The notes under the pieces are model-generated. The model made no database searches. It saw only the letters and a list, made by a program, of their open reading frames with translations, and was not told where the DNA came from. DNA of 10,501 bases from Syntrophaceae bacterium PtaB.Bin038 (GTDB taxonomy: Bacteria > Desulfobacterota > Syntrophia > Syntrophales > UBA2192). Shown piece after piece: positions 1 to 7,097 of the stretch. A program made the translations under genes and the position numbers. The stretch is taken from NCBI GenBank assembly GCA_002067855.1, contig MVQS01000325.1:1-10501 (forward strand), written 5' to 3'. Every line of letters starts with the position of its first letter. Within the stretch, counting starts at the first letter, position 1.

Positions 1-461
1 AGCTTGACGCCGGAGCAGTTCACGAGCCACACGAGCGGCACGTGAAGCCGCTTGGCGAGATCCGTGACCCGCAGGTTGTTGTCGGCCTGGCCGGCGATCC
101 AGGCGCCGGCGATCCACTTGTTGTTGAAGCCGATCAGCACGCACCACTTTCCGCTGATCCGAGCAAGACCGTCGACCACGTTGGTCTGTCCGCTCTCCTC
201 GCTGTCGGGATCGTAGATGGAGTGCAGGGGGAAGAACATCCCGGGGTCTACGACGTAGTCGATCCGTTCCCAGACCGTCATCTCGCCTCGCTTGTGGATC
301 TCCTCGGTCGAAACGCCCACGCTCGTCTTGACCCGCTCGATCTCCGCATCGATCTCCTGCATGATCGCCGCGGCCCTCTCCACGTTCTCCTTCATCCCGT
401 CGATCTGCGACTGCCGGAGCGCCTTGCCCAGCTCTTTCATCTTCGCAAAGTACTGTTTCAT
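1..461 (-). CDS. gcdA: Glutaconyl-CoA decarboxylase alpha subunit (carboxyltransferase), N-terminal part, cut by window edge
   Basis: The visible 153 residues are the N-terminus of a biotin-dependent carboxyltransferase. The region around residues 109-153 (SGKWCVL..., IAGAWIAGQADN, HVPLVWLVNCSGVKL) closely resembles my recollection of the GcdA subunit of Acidaminococcus glutaconyl-CoA decarboxylase. It looks less like propionyl- or methylcrotonyl-CoA carboxylase beta chains. GcdA transfers the carboxylate of glutaconyl-CoA to biotin, giving crotonyl-CoA; membrane subunit GcdB then releases CO2 and exports Na+. The ATG at 461 is preceded by GGAGGAGG at good spacing. Residues 1-60 are charged and helical, as in GcdA. 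It lies 79 bp after the glutaryl-CoA dehydrogenase gene, which would make its substrate. The C-terminal three quarters and any gcdB, gcdC or gcdD genes lie outside the window, so the sodium-pumping complex is inferred. Another acyl-CoA carboxyltransferase is the main alternative. Confidence 0.87.
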   Translation of the reverse strand, partial: MKQYFAKMKELGKALRQSQIDGMKENVERAAAIMQEIDAEIERVKTSVGVSTEEIHKRGEMTVWERIDYVVDPGMFFPLHSIYDPDSEESGQTNVVDGLARISGKWCVLIGFNNKWIAGAWIAGQADNNLRVTDLAKRLHVPLVWLVNCSGVK

Positions 462-494
462 CGTTGATGCCTCCTCCATGCGCGATGGGTTGAC

Positions 495-523
495 GCCGCC
501 GGCGGCGAGCGGCCGCCGGCGGC
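495..523. repeat. Perfect 12-bp GC inverted repeat between glutaryl-CoA dehydrogenase and gcdA
   Basis: Arms at 495-506 and 512-523 (GCCGCCGGCGGC) are perfect reverse complements around a 5-base loop. The transcript would form a very stable hairpin just after the dehydrogenase stop codon and before the gcdA ribosome binding site. There is no T-run after it on the minus strand, so it is not a standard intrinsic terminator. A role in mRNA stability, processing or attenuation is possible but unproven. Confidence 0.6.
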
Positions 524-540
524 CCCCTATGTGGACCGCG

Positions 541-1701
541 TCAGCGGTTTGCTTTTCGGATTCCCAGCTGGTCCTGGGCCATGATGAACTTGCAGATGTT
601 GGTGGAGCCCTCGACCATGGCGTAGGTCGGGGCGTCGCGGAAGATCCGCGCCACCGGGTACTCCGGCGAGTAGCCGTAGGCCCCCAGGATCTTCATCGCG
701 TACTGCGAGCACTTGTAGCAGAGCTCCCCGGCCAGGTACTTCGCCATGGCCACTTCGACGTTGTTGTTGAGCTGCCCCTGGTCCTTCTGCCAGGCCGCCT
801 TGTAGACGATGAGACGCGTGGCCTCGATGTCGGCCATCATCTGCGCGATCATGTCCTGGTTCATCTGGAAGGTGCCGATTGGCTTGCCAAACTGCTCGCG
901 CTCCATGGCGTACTTGGTCACGATGTCCAGGCAGGCCTGCGCCACCCCCACGCCGCCCGCCGCCGCCGAGAGGCGCGTCTGGGACAGCGAGCCGAAGACG
1001 ATCTTCACCCCGTCGCCGGGCTTGCCCAGGATGTTCTCCCTGGGCACCCTGGTGTTCTCCAGCACGATCTCGCCCGTCGGCGAGCAGTGCGAGCCCATCT
1101 TCTCCAGGTCCGTCACGGTGATGCCGTTGAAGTTCTTGGGCTCCACCACGAAGGCCGAGAGCTGCCGCTTGCCGCCCACGTCCGTGTAGGCGTAGAAGAT
1201 GTTCACGTCGGCCACGTTGGCATTGGAGATCCAGGTCTTCGTGCCGTTGAGCAGCCAGTGGTCGCCCTTGTCCTCGGCCGTGGACTTGATCGCCATGATG
1301 TCCGAGCCCGCCTGGGGCTCCGTGATCCCGAAGGAACCCATGTAGTCGGCATTCACGAGCTTCTCGATGTACTTCTTCTTCGCGGCCTCCGTGCCGTAGC
1401 GCAGGATCGTGAAGGCGCAGCCCAGCTCGTTCATGTTCACCTGCACCCGAAGCGCGCTCGAGGCCCGGGCGATCTCCTCGGTGATGATCATCGCCGCCAG
1501 CCAGCCCATCTCGTTGCCGCCGTACTCCTCGGGGATCACCGTGCCGAAGAAGCCCAGCTCGCCCATGGGCTTCACCGCCTCCTTGTAGGGGAAGTAGGAC
1601 TTGCGGTCCCACTCCTCGGCAAAGGGCGCTATCTTCTCCTCCGCAAACGAGCGGACCGTGTCCCGCAACATCTTCAACTCTTCCGTCAGTTCAAAGTTCA
1701 T
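541..1701 (-). CDS. acd: Glutaryl-CoA dehydrogenase, non-decarboxylating type (acyl-CoA dehydrogenase family)
   Basis: This 386-residue protein has a complete acyl-CoA dehydrogenase fold and the usual family length. The N-terminal helical domain ends near residue 120. The GITEPQAGSD flavin/substrate motif is at 125-134, and the C-terminal helical domain includes MEREQFGKPIG and the catalytic base Glu364. Val363 sits directly before that Glu. In decarboxylating glutaryl-CoA dehydrogenases this position is Tyr; a Tyr-to-Val exchange marks the non-decarboxylating enzyme of Desulfococcus multivorans. Arg85, in SSALRVQ, is the likely ligand of the distal carboxylate. The whole sequence looks close to that enzyme as I remember it. 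The predicted reaction is glutaryl-CoA to glutaconyl-CoA, with electrons passing to ETF, which is not encoded here. The ATG at 1701 follows AAGGAG at 7 bp. Downstream gcdA supplies the separate decarboxylation step. Confidence 0.9.
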   Translation of the reverse strand: MNFELTEELKMLRDTVRSFAEEKIAPFAEEWDRKSYFPYKEAVKPMGELGFFGTVIPEEYGGNEMGWLAAMIITEEIARASSALRVQVNMNELGCAFTILRYGTEAAKKKYIEKLVNADYMGSFGITEPQAGSDIMAIKSTAEDKGDHWLLNGTKTWISNANVADVNIFYAYTDVGGKRQLSAFVVEPKNFNGITVTDLEKMGSHCSPTGEIVLENTRVPRENILGKPGDGVKIVFGSLSQTRLSAAAGGVGVAQACLDIVTKYAMEREQFGKPIGTFQMNQDMIAQMMADIEATRLIVYKAAWQKDQGQLNNNVEVAMAKYLAGELCYKCSQYAMKILGAYGYSPEYPVARIFRDAPTYAMVEGSTNICKFIMAQDQLGIRKANR

Positions 1702-1755
1702 ATCGATTCTCCTTCCGCATTCGGCCTGTGCGACGAATACAGGGGGAGGCCCCGG

Positions 1756-3063
1756 CTAGAGTGCCCCCCCGCCCAGGAACAGGCTGATCTTCGGGAAGAG
1801 GATCAAAAGGACGATCTCGACGACCATGGCCATGAAAAAGGGAATGAGCCACATGAAGAGATCCTCCATCCTCGCCTCCTTGCCGCCCAGGGCGGCCGCC
1901 ACGTAGGTGTTTACGCCGACGGGGGGCGTGATCAGAGCCATCTCGCACATGACGGTGATGTAGACGCCGAAAAAGATGGGGTCAATCCCCAGACTCAGGG
2001 TGATGGGAAAAACGATGGGCAGCGTGACGATCATCATGCCGTAGATGTCCAGGAACATGCCCAGGATGATGTAGACCGGGATGAGAATGAGAAGGAAGGC
2101 CTCTTTCCCGAGGCCCATTCCCGTGATGGTGCCGATCATCTGGGGCATCGCATCGGTGAGAACGAGAAATCGCGCGAACAGAATCCCGCCGGCGATAATG
2201 GTGAGGACCATGGCCGTGAGCTGGCCCGATCGCATCACCGAGGCCAACACCCCTTTCCACGTGAACCGCCGTGCAACAATCATGGCGACGAGCACGAACG
2301 TCGTGGCGCATCCCGCCGCCTCCGTGGGCGTGTAGATCCCCGAGTAGATCCCGCCGATGATGATCACGAAAATGAACGGAATCACGCTCATCCGGGGCAA
2401 GGCCCGAATGCGTTCCTTCCATGTTGCGCTGTCCCCCCGCGGGGCGAGGTCAGGCTTGATCAGGGCGATCGCCAGCGTCACCAGGCAGAAAAGGGTCGCC
2501 AGAAGAAGACCGGGGATGATCCCCGCGATGAAGAGTTTGCCGATGGATTGCTCGGTGACGATGGCGTAGAAGACCATGCCGAGGCTGGGGGGGATCAGGA
2601 TGCCGAGGGTCCCGCCCGCCGAGAGTCCGGCAAGCGACAGTCCGGGGAAGTAGCCGTGCTTCTTCAACTCGGGGTAGCTCATGGAGCCGATGGAGGCGAC
2701 CGTGGCCGTGCTGGAGCCCGTCACGGCGGCAAAGCCGGCACAACTCATGAAGGCCGTGATGAGGAGCCCGCCGGGAAGGCGGGATATCCACTTGTGGACC
2801 CCATTGTAGAAATCGGTGGCAAAGCCGCCCTGGTAGGCGAACTCACCGGTCAGGATAAACAGCGGGACGCAGACGAAGGTGTACGACAGGGCGTGCTCCC
2901 AGGTGACGATGGAAAGCTGGTAGAGGGCGACCTCCAGCCCCTCCACGTACGTGTACCCCACGAGCCCGGCGATGCCAAGAGCAAACCCGATGGGCACACC
3001 GATTATCATCAGGATCAGGAGCAGGGCGATGCAGCCCAGTGTGATTGCGATCATGGGATCCAT
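1756..3063 (-). CDS. dctM: TRAP transporter large permease, DctM family
   Basis: This is a 435-residue, strongly hydrophobic inner-membrane protein with about a dozen predicted membrane segments, typical of the DctM subunit (ion transporter superfamily). Family signatures are clear: TGSSTATVASIG at 115-126, followed by a PELKKHGY segment; GTLGILIPPS at 151-160; and the matching ITPPVGVN motif at 378-385 in the second half. DctM forms the ion-coupled translocation channel and takes substrate from the periplasmic protein DctP. The ATG at 3063 has GGAGG about 10 bp upstream. The gene starts 43 bp after dctQ and is followed 54 bp later by the glutaryl-CoA dehydrogenase gene, so transport and breakdown appear co-transcribed. 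The substrate cannot be told from this subunit. Confidence 0.95.
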   Translation of the reverse strand: MDPMIAITLGCIALLLILMIIGVPIGFALGIAGLVGYTYVEGLEVALYQLSIVTWEHALSYTFVCVPLFILTGEFAYQGGFATDFYNGVHKWISRLPGGLLITAFMSCAGFAAVTGSSTATVASIGSMSYPELKKHGYFPGLSLAGLSAGGTLGILIPPSLGMVFYAIVTEQSIGKLFIAGIIPGLLLATLFCLVTLAIALIKPDLAPRGDSATWKERIRALPRMSVIPFIFVIIIGGIYSGIYTPTEAAGCATTFVLVAMIVARRFTWKGVLASVMRSGQLTAMVLTIIAGGILFARFLVLTDAMPQMIGTITGMGLGKEAFLLILIPVYIILGMFLDIYGMMIVTLPIVFPITLSLGIDPIFFGVYITVMCEMALITPPVGVNTYVAAALGGKEARMEDLFMWLIPFFMAMVVEIVLLILFPKISLFLGGGAL

Positions 3064-3106
3064 GCGGATTCTATCCTCCCTGTCGTTCGGGTTTTATGCC
3101 GTGGGC

Positions 3107-3616
3107 CTAATCGTTATGCGCTCCGTGCTTTTTGGATTCCGGCGGAATCGCCATGGACAGCAACAACTGCGCCACGAAGAGCACGAGGCAAATCAGTGCG
3201 ACGATCTTGAAGGGCCAGATCGGCATCAGAAGCTCCGAACTGACCTGTCCGGCCTCGAGGGCGTACAGCAGTTCCTCCCAGATCTTGAACGCCATGAACC
3301 CGAAGAGCAGCGCTCCCGCGGCACCGACAAAGACATCGGCCGCTTTCCTTGCCCCGCCGGTCATCCTCTCGTAGACGATCCCCATGCGGACGTGGGTCGA
3401 GGCGTTCCAGCAGTCGGTCAGGAAGAGAAAGAAGCACATGAGAAGCATATACTCGACCAGCTCGTGGGCACCCAACATAGGGTCGTTCAGAATGTACCGG
3501 AGAAAGACGTCGTAGGAAATGAGTGCCATCATGGCCAGGATCAGCAGAGCTCCGATCCTGCCGAACCAGCGGGAGACGGTTTTCATCTTATCGTGGATCG
3601 TGTGGAGCAGTGTCAC
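3107..3616 (-). CDS. dctQ: TRAP transporter small permease, DctQ family
   Basis: This small membrane protein of 169 residues has four hydrophobic segments, at about 20-40, 50-68, 92-112 and 132-156, the standard DctQ arrangement. The conserved THVRMG segment (His75, Arg77) follows the second helix, where the family has an H-V-R motif. DctQ associates with DctM to form the membrane part of the transporter. I place the start at the GTG at 3616 because GGGAGG lies 5 bp upstream; the in-frame ATG at 3586 has no convincing ribosome binding site. The open frame extends much further upstream into dctP, but that part is overlap without coding character. The Shine-Dalgarno lies next to a complementary CCTC (3622-3633 palindrome), so a small hairpin could mask it. 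Confidence 0.88.
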   Translation of the reverse strand: MTLLHTIHDKMKTVSRWFGRIGALLILAMMALISYDVFLRYILNDPMLGAHELVEYMLLMCFFLFLTDCWNASTHVRMGIVYERMTGGARKAADVFVGAAGALLFGFMAFKIWEELLYALEAGQVSSELLMPIWPFKIVALICLVLFVAQLLLSMAIPPESKKHGAHND

Positions 3617-3670
3617 ATCGGCCTCCCTGGAGGAATAGGCGGGCGGGGCGGCCGGCGCCGGGGGGCATCT

Positions 3671-3685
3671 GCGGGACAATCCCGC
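3671..3685. repeat. Short hairpin between dctP and dctQ
   Basis: GCGGGA at 3671-3676 and TCCCGC at 3680-3685 form a perfect 6-bp stem with a 3-base loop, 11 bases after the dctP stop codon. No T-run follows on the minus strand. Hairpins behind a binding-protein gene often protect its mRNA or reduce read-through into the membrane subunits. That role is an inference here. Confidence 0.45.
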
Positions 3686-3696
3686 GAAAACGGAAA

Positions 3697-4788
3697 CTAC
3701 ATCATCTTCTTCATGTCGGCCTTCTTGTTTTCCTCGAGCAGCTTGGCCCTGGGCATCTTTTCGTACTTCTTGACGAGGGCGTCCATCTTCTGGAGCATCT
3801 GCTTGGCCTGGGGGCCCTTCTTGGCCTTTTCGCAGTCGGCGATCCACTTCGCATCGACGTTCTTCACGGCGGCCCTGAACTTAGCCGCCTCCGCTGCGGA
3901 AACGTTGATGACCGTGCCGCCCTTCGTCTTCCAGGCCGCGAGAGCCTTGACGGTTTCGTCTTCATAGCCGTCGGCCACGTTCATGCCGCCCTCGCGGAAG
4001 ACCTGGAACACGATCGCCTGCAGATCGGGGGTGAGCTTCTTCCAGGCGCGGGGGCTGATGGCGACGGGCACGTCCGTCGTTGCGATGGGCAGGACGGTCA
4101 CGTACTTGCCCACCTCGTAGAGCCTGTAGGAAACGGCGCTCGCCGGGCTCATGAAGGTCCCGTCGATGACGCCGCGCTCGAGCGACTCGTAGATCTCGGG
4201 GGTGGGCATCATGACCGGGACCGCTCCGATCGCCTTCAGCACGTCGGCGTGAATGCCGCCGCCGCTGCGGATTTTCATGCCCTTGAGGTCATCCAGCGTC
4301 TTGACGGGCTTGCGGGTCGCCACGAGGAAGTAGTTGTTCGTCACGGACCAGTAAGCCAGCTTGACCCCTGCCTTCTCATATTCCGCCTTGATGAATTCCG
4401 GGTAGAGCTCTTCCATGACCCTCACGGCGACGTGGGAGCTGGGGAATTTGAAGGGCAGGCCGCCGCCGAGGGCGAGGTTGAACCCCGTGGGGTCGTAGAT
4501 GGGGTAGGCCAGCGTGATGTCGGAGATGCCAGAGCGCAGGGCCTCGAAGCCCTTTTTCGCGCTGTGCAGCGCTTCGGTGTGGTACATCCGGATCTTGACG
4601 GCGCCGTTGGTCCGCTTTTCGATCTGGTCGGCGACCCACTGGTGGCTCACCTGCAGGTGATGCGTGGGCGGCAGGTAGGACGACCACTTCAGCACGACGG
4701 GGTCGGCAGCGGGCGCGGGCGGGCAGGCCAGCATGACGAGCGCGGCCGCGAGGACAACACAGAACATTCCTGACTTGAATCGAGACAT
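3697..4788 (-). CDS. dctP: TRAP transporter periplasmic solute-binding protein, DctP family
   Basis: This 363-residue protein starts with a signal peptide: a basic N-terminus, a hydrophobic core at residues 7-21, and a likely signal-peptidase site near Ala27-Ala28. Cys22 in MLAC is a poor lipobox, so lipidation is less likely. The mature part begins VVLKWSSYLPPTHH, typical of DctP proteins. LDDLKGMKIRSGG contains Arg174 at the position of the conserved arginine that binds the substrate carboxylate, so an organic acid is the probable ligand. The ATG at 4788 follows GGAGGT by 6 bp; an in-frame ATG at 4827 has no such support and would spoil the signal peptide. An unusual Lys/Met-rich tail covers about residues 338-363. 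The ligand is unknown; the flanking enzymes suggest a C5 or C6 dicarboxylate or hydroxy/oxo acid. Confidence 0.92.
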   Translation of the reverse strand: MSRFKSGMFCVVLAAALVMLACPPAPAADPVVLKWSSYLPPTHHLQVSHQWVADQIEKRTNGAVKIRMYHTEALHSAKKGFEALRSGISDITLAYPIYDPTGFNLALGGGLPFKFPSSHVAVRVMEELYPEFIKAEYEKAGVKLAYWSVTNNYFLVATRKPVKTLDDLKGMKIRSGGGIHADVLKAIGAVPVMMPTPEIYESLERGVIDGTFMSPASAVSYRLYEVGKYVTVLPIATTDVPVAISPRAWKKLTPDLQAIVFQVFREGGMNVADGYEDETVKALAAWKTKGGTVINVSAAEAAKFRAAVKNVDAKWIADCEKAKKGPQAKQMLQKMDALVKKYEKMPRAKLLEENKKADMKKMM

Positions 4789-4847
4789 CTTCCACCTCCG
4801 TTTCCTTCCGGCATTTTCGTTCCACATTATGAAGCCGTAGTGCCCGC

Positions 4848-4881
4848 CCGGACCGCCGCGCTGCCGGGGTGCGGCGGCCGG
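4848..4881. repeat. Strong GC hairpin between the FAD oxidoreductase gene and dctP
   Basis: CCGG-A-CCGCCGC (4848-4859) pairs with GCGGCGG-CCGG (4871-4881) through 11 base pairs, with one bulged A and an 11-base loop. It lies in the 112-bp spacer between the FAD oxidoreductase stop codon and dctP. There is no T-run on the minus strand. It separates the enzyme genes from the transporter genes and could mark an mRNA processing or partial termination point. Confidence 0.5.
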
Positions 4882-4900
4882 CCCGGGGAAGGCACGGCCG

Positions 4901-6514
4901 TTACTTCTCGAAACGGTCCCGGATCGTGATGGCGAAGTCCGGGCAGATGTAGAGGCACTTCAGGCAGCCGATACAGCGCTCCGGGCGGGAGGCCAGCGAG
5001 GGCCTGTAGCCTCCGGGATTGAAGTGATCGGAACGCACGAAGACCCCGAGCCCGCATACCTCGCGGCAGTAGCCGCAGTCCTTGCAGGCTCCCTCGTTGA
5101 CGGTCACGTCGAACTCCCGCAGGTCACAGGAGAGGCACCGCGCGGCCTCGTGCATGGCCGTTTCCGGGTCCAGCACCTTCTCGACGATCTCGAAGTCGCC
5201 CAGGCGTTTCCGCAGGGCCGAAAGCCTCGCCTCGGCCCGAAGGGTCCCTCGCGGGGCCGCCTCGGGCACCCCTCCATGCTGAGATCGCTCTGTCAGGCGG
5301 TCGATGACGCCCGTGCCGCCCAGGAAGCGGTCGATGGAGACGGCGGCCCGGCGGCCCTGGCCGATGGCCGCGATGATGGAGGAAGGCCCCGTGGCGGCGT
5401 CTCCCCCGGCAAAGACGCCCCTGGCGGACGTTGCCAGGGTATCCGCGTCGACGGCGACAGTCCCGTTCTTGTTGCGTTTGAGCGTTGCCGCCGGGACGTC
5501 CACCTCCTGGCCCACGGCCATGATGACCGTCGAAGCCTCGAGAACGTATTCGCTTTTCTTCACGGGAACGGGGCGCGGCCGGCCGCTGGCGTCGGCCTCA
5601 CCGAGGGTCATGCGGATGCACGTCACCGCGCCCTTCTCGATCCGCACGGGCGCCGTCAGGTACTTGATCGCCACGCCTTCCTCGAGGGCCTCGGCGATCT
5701 CGTCGTCCGCAGCGGGCATCTCCGCCCGGGTGCGCCGGTAGAGAATCGTCGCCTCGGCGCCGAGCCGACGCGAGGCGCGGGCGGCGTCGATAGCCGTGTT
5801 GCCCCCTCCCACGACGAGCACCTTCTTGCCGATACGGGGCGCCCTGCCCGCGTTGACGGCCTTCAAGAAGGTGAGGCCATCGACAACACCCGGGCTGTCT
5901 TCACCGGGGATGCCCATCTTGAGGCCTCGCCAGGCCCCCGAAGCCACGAAGACGGCCTCGTAGCCCTTCTCCAGGAGGGCCTCGGCGGAGTCGATTTTCT
6001 TCTTCGTGCGGATCTTGACGCCCGCCTGCTCGATCACCCGGATGTCGCGGTCCACGACCGCATCGGGCAGCCGGTATCCCGGGATGCCGTAGCGGAGCAG
6101 GCCGCCCGCCGCGGCGAGGGCCTCGAAGACGGTCACGTCATGGCCCTGCAGGGCGAGGTAGTACGCAGCGGTGAGTCCCGCGGGGCCTGAGCCGACGACG
6201 GCCACCTTCTTCCCCGTGGGGGGCAGACGCACGGGTTCCGGCTGTTTCTTCCATCCCCTCTCGGCCGCGATCCGCTTGAGCATTCGGATGGCCACGGGGC
6301 CCTCGAACTGGTTGCGGGAGCACTTCGCCTCGCAGGGGTGCACGCAGGCGTAGCCGCAGACGAAGGGGAAGGGGATTTTCTCGCGGATGACGGCAAGGGC
6401 CTCCTCGAATCGGCCCTCACGGATGTATCGGACATAGCGGGGCACGTCGATGCCGGCCGGGCAGGCCTCCTGGCACGGTGCCATGTTTCTGCTCTCTGCG
6501 TTCACAACGCCCAC
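4901..6514 (-). CDS. GltD-like NAD(P)H/FAD oxidoreductase with N-terminal Fe-S domain and C-terminal two-cluster ferredoxin
   Basis: This 537-residue soluble electron-transfer protein has three parts. Residues 1-90 form the helical Fe-S domain of glutamate-synthase small subunits, with Cys14, Cys18, Cys53, Cys57, Cys61 and Cys65. Residues 100-400 are a pyridine-nucleotide-disulfide oxidoreductase core: FAD-binding GSGPAG at 108-113, nucleotide-binding GGGNTA at 236-241, and YRRTRAEMP at 259-267, a segment that in GltD relatives favours NADPH. The C-terminus carries two 4Fe-4S motifs, Cys477/480/483/487 and Cys514/517/520/524. The GTG at 6514 has AAGGAG 8 bp upstream. It lies 30 bp after korC. 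The oxidoreductase operon has no separate ferredoxin-like delta subunit, so this tail may fill that role and link 2-oxoacid oxidation to NAD(P)+. It is not a true glutamate synthase subunit: no gltB is present. Confidence 0.88.
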   Translation of the reverse strand: MGVVNAESRNMAPCQEACPAGIDVPRYVRYIREGRFEEALAVIREKIPFPFVCGYACVHPCEAKCSRNQFEGPVAIRMLKRIAAERGWKKQPEPVRLPPTGKKVAVVGSGPAGLTAAYYLALQGHDVTVFEALAAAGGLLRYGIPGYRLPDAVVDRDIRVIEQAGVKIRTKKKIDSAEALLEKGYEAVFVASGAWRGLKMGIPGEDSPGVVDGLTFLKAVNAGRAPRIGKKVLVVGGGNTAIDAARASRRLGAEATILYRRTRAEMPAADDEIAEALEEGVAIKYLTAPVRIEKGAVTCIRMTLGEADASGRPRPVPVKKSEYVLEASTVIMAVGQEVDVPAATLKRNKNGTVAVDADTLATSARGVFAGGDAATGPSSIIAAIGQGRRAAVSIDRFLGGTGVIDRLTERSQHGGVPEAAPRGTLRAEARLSALRKRLGDFEIVEKVLDPETAMHEAARCLSCDLREFDVTVNEGACKDCGYCREVCGLGVFVRSDHFNPGGYRPSLASRPERCIGCLKCLYICPDFAITIRDRFEK

Positions 6515-6544
6515 CGTAGAACTCCTTTCTTGTACTCGGGCGGC

Positions 6545-7081
6545 TTAGCGGGCCGTCAGGTCTCGGCCGGCCGCCAGCACCTTCAGGTTCATCTCGACGG
6601 CAGTACCCTTGAAGCGCTTCCGGATCATCTGCTCCAGGGTTTCCATCCTGACGACCCCCGTCTTCGCCGCCACGGTCCCCAGGGCCAGGATGTTGACGCT
6701 CATCTCGTTGCCCAGGTCGCTTGCCGTCTGCGTGAAGGCATAGCCCGTGAAATTCGGGGCCGTCCGGGCGTTCGCCAGGGTGCTGTCGTAGAGGATCGGA
6801 ACGCCCTTGGCCGCCCATCCCTCGTATTTCCTCGTCGCTTCCTCCGTCAGGGCGAGGATGCAGTCCGGCCTCTGCACCTGCTGAAAGATGATCTCCTCGG
6901 TGTCGATGATCACCTCGGCGAGCGACAGCCCCCCGCGGCTCGCGATACCGTAGGACTGGGTCTGGACCACGTTCTTGCCCTCGAGGATCGCCGCCTCGGC
7001 CAGCAGGATCCCCGAGAGGATCAGGCCCTGCCCGCCTGTGCCGGCGAGAATCACTTCAAAATGATCGCTCCGTGTCGTCAT
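6545..7081 (-). CDS. korC: 2-oxoacid:acceptor oxidoreductase, gamma subunit
   Basis: This 178-residue protein matches the gamma domain of pyruvate/2-oxoglutarate ferredoxin oxidoreductases in length and motifs. The nucleotide-like GTGGQG is at 14-19, and QSYGIASRGG at 42-51 corresponds to the family's Q-[ST]-Y-G-x-x-x-R-G-G segment. This subunit completes the alpha-beta-gamma enzyme that decarboxylates a 2-oxoacid, attaches CoA and reduces ferredoxin. The ATG at 7081 is preceded by AGGGAGG, and korB ends only 16 bp upstream, so the two are tightly coupled. Substrate specificity is not visible in this subunit. Confidence 0.92.
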   Translation of the reverse strand: MTTRSDHFEVILAGTGGQGLILSGILLAEAAILEGKNVVQTQSYGIASRGGLSLAEVIIDTEEIIFQQVQRPDCILALTEEATRKYEGWAAKGVPILYDSTLANARTAPNFTGYAFTQTASDLGNEMSVNILALGTVAAKTGVVRMETLEQMIRKRFKGTAVEMNLKVLAAGRDLTAR

Positions 7082-7097
7082 GTGATTGAGCCTCCCT

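Noticed and set aside
292..3210. 972-codon open frame on the plus strand
   Set aside because: It lies opposite gcdA, the dehydrogenase, dctM and dctQ, crosses gene boundaries, has no family motif and is rich in His, Asp, Arg and Gly, as expected from the reverse of GC-rich codons.
4901..6514. Glutamate synthase small subunit (GltD)
   Set aside because: The core resembles GltD, but there is no large subunit nearby and the C-terminal two-cluster ferredoxin and kor neighbours indicate a different role.
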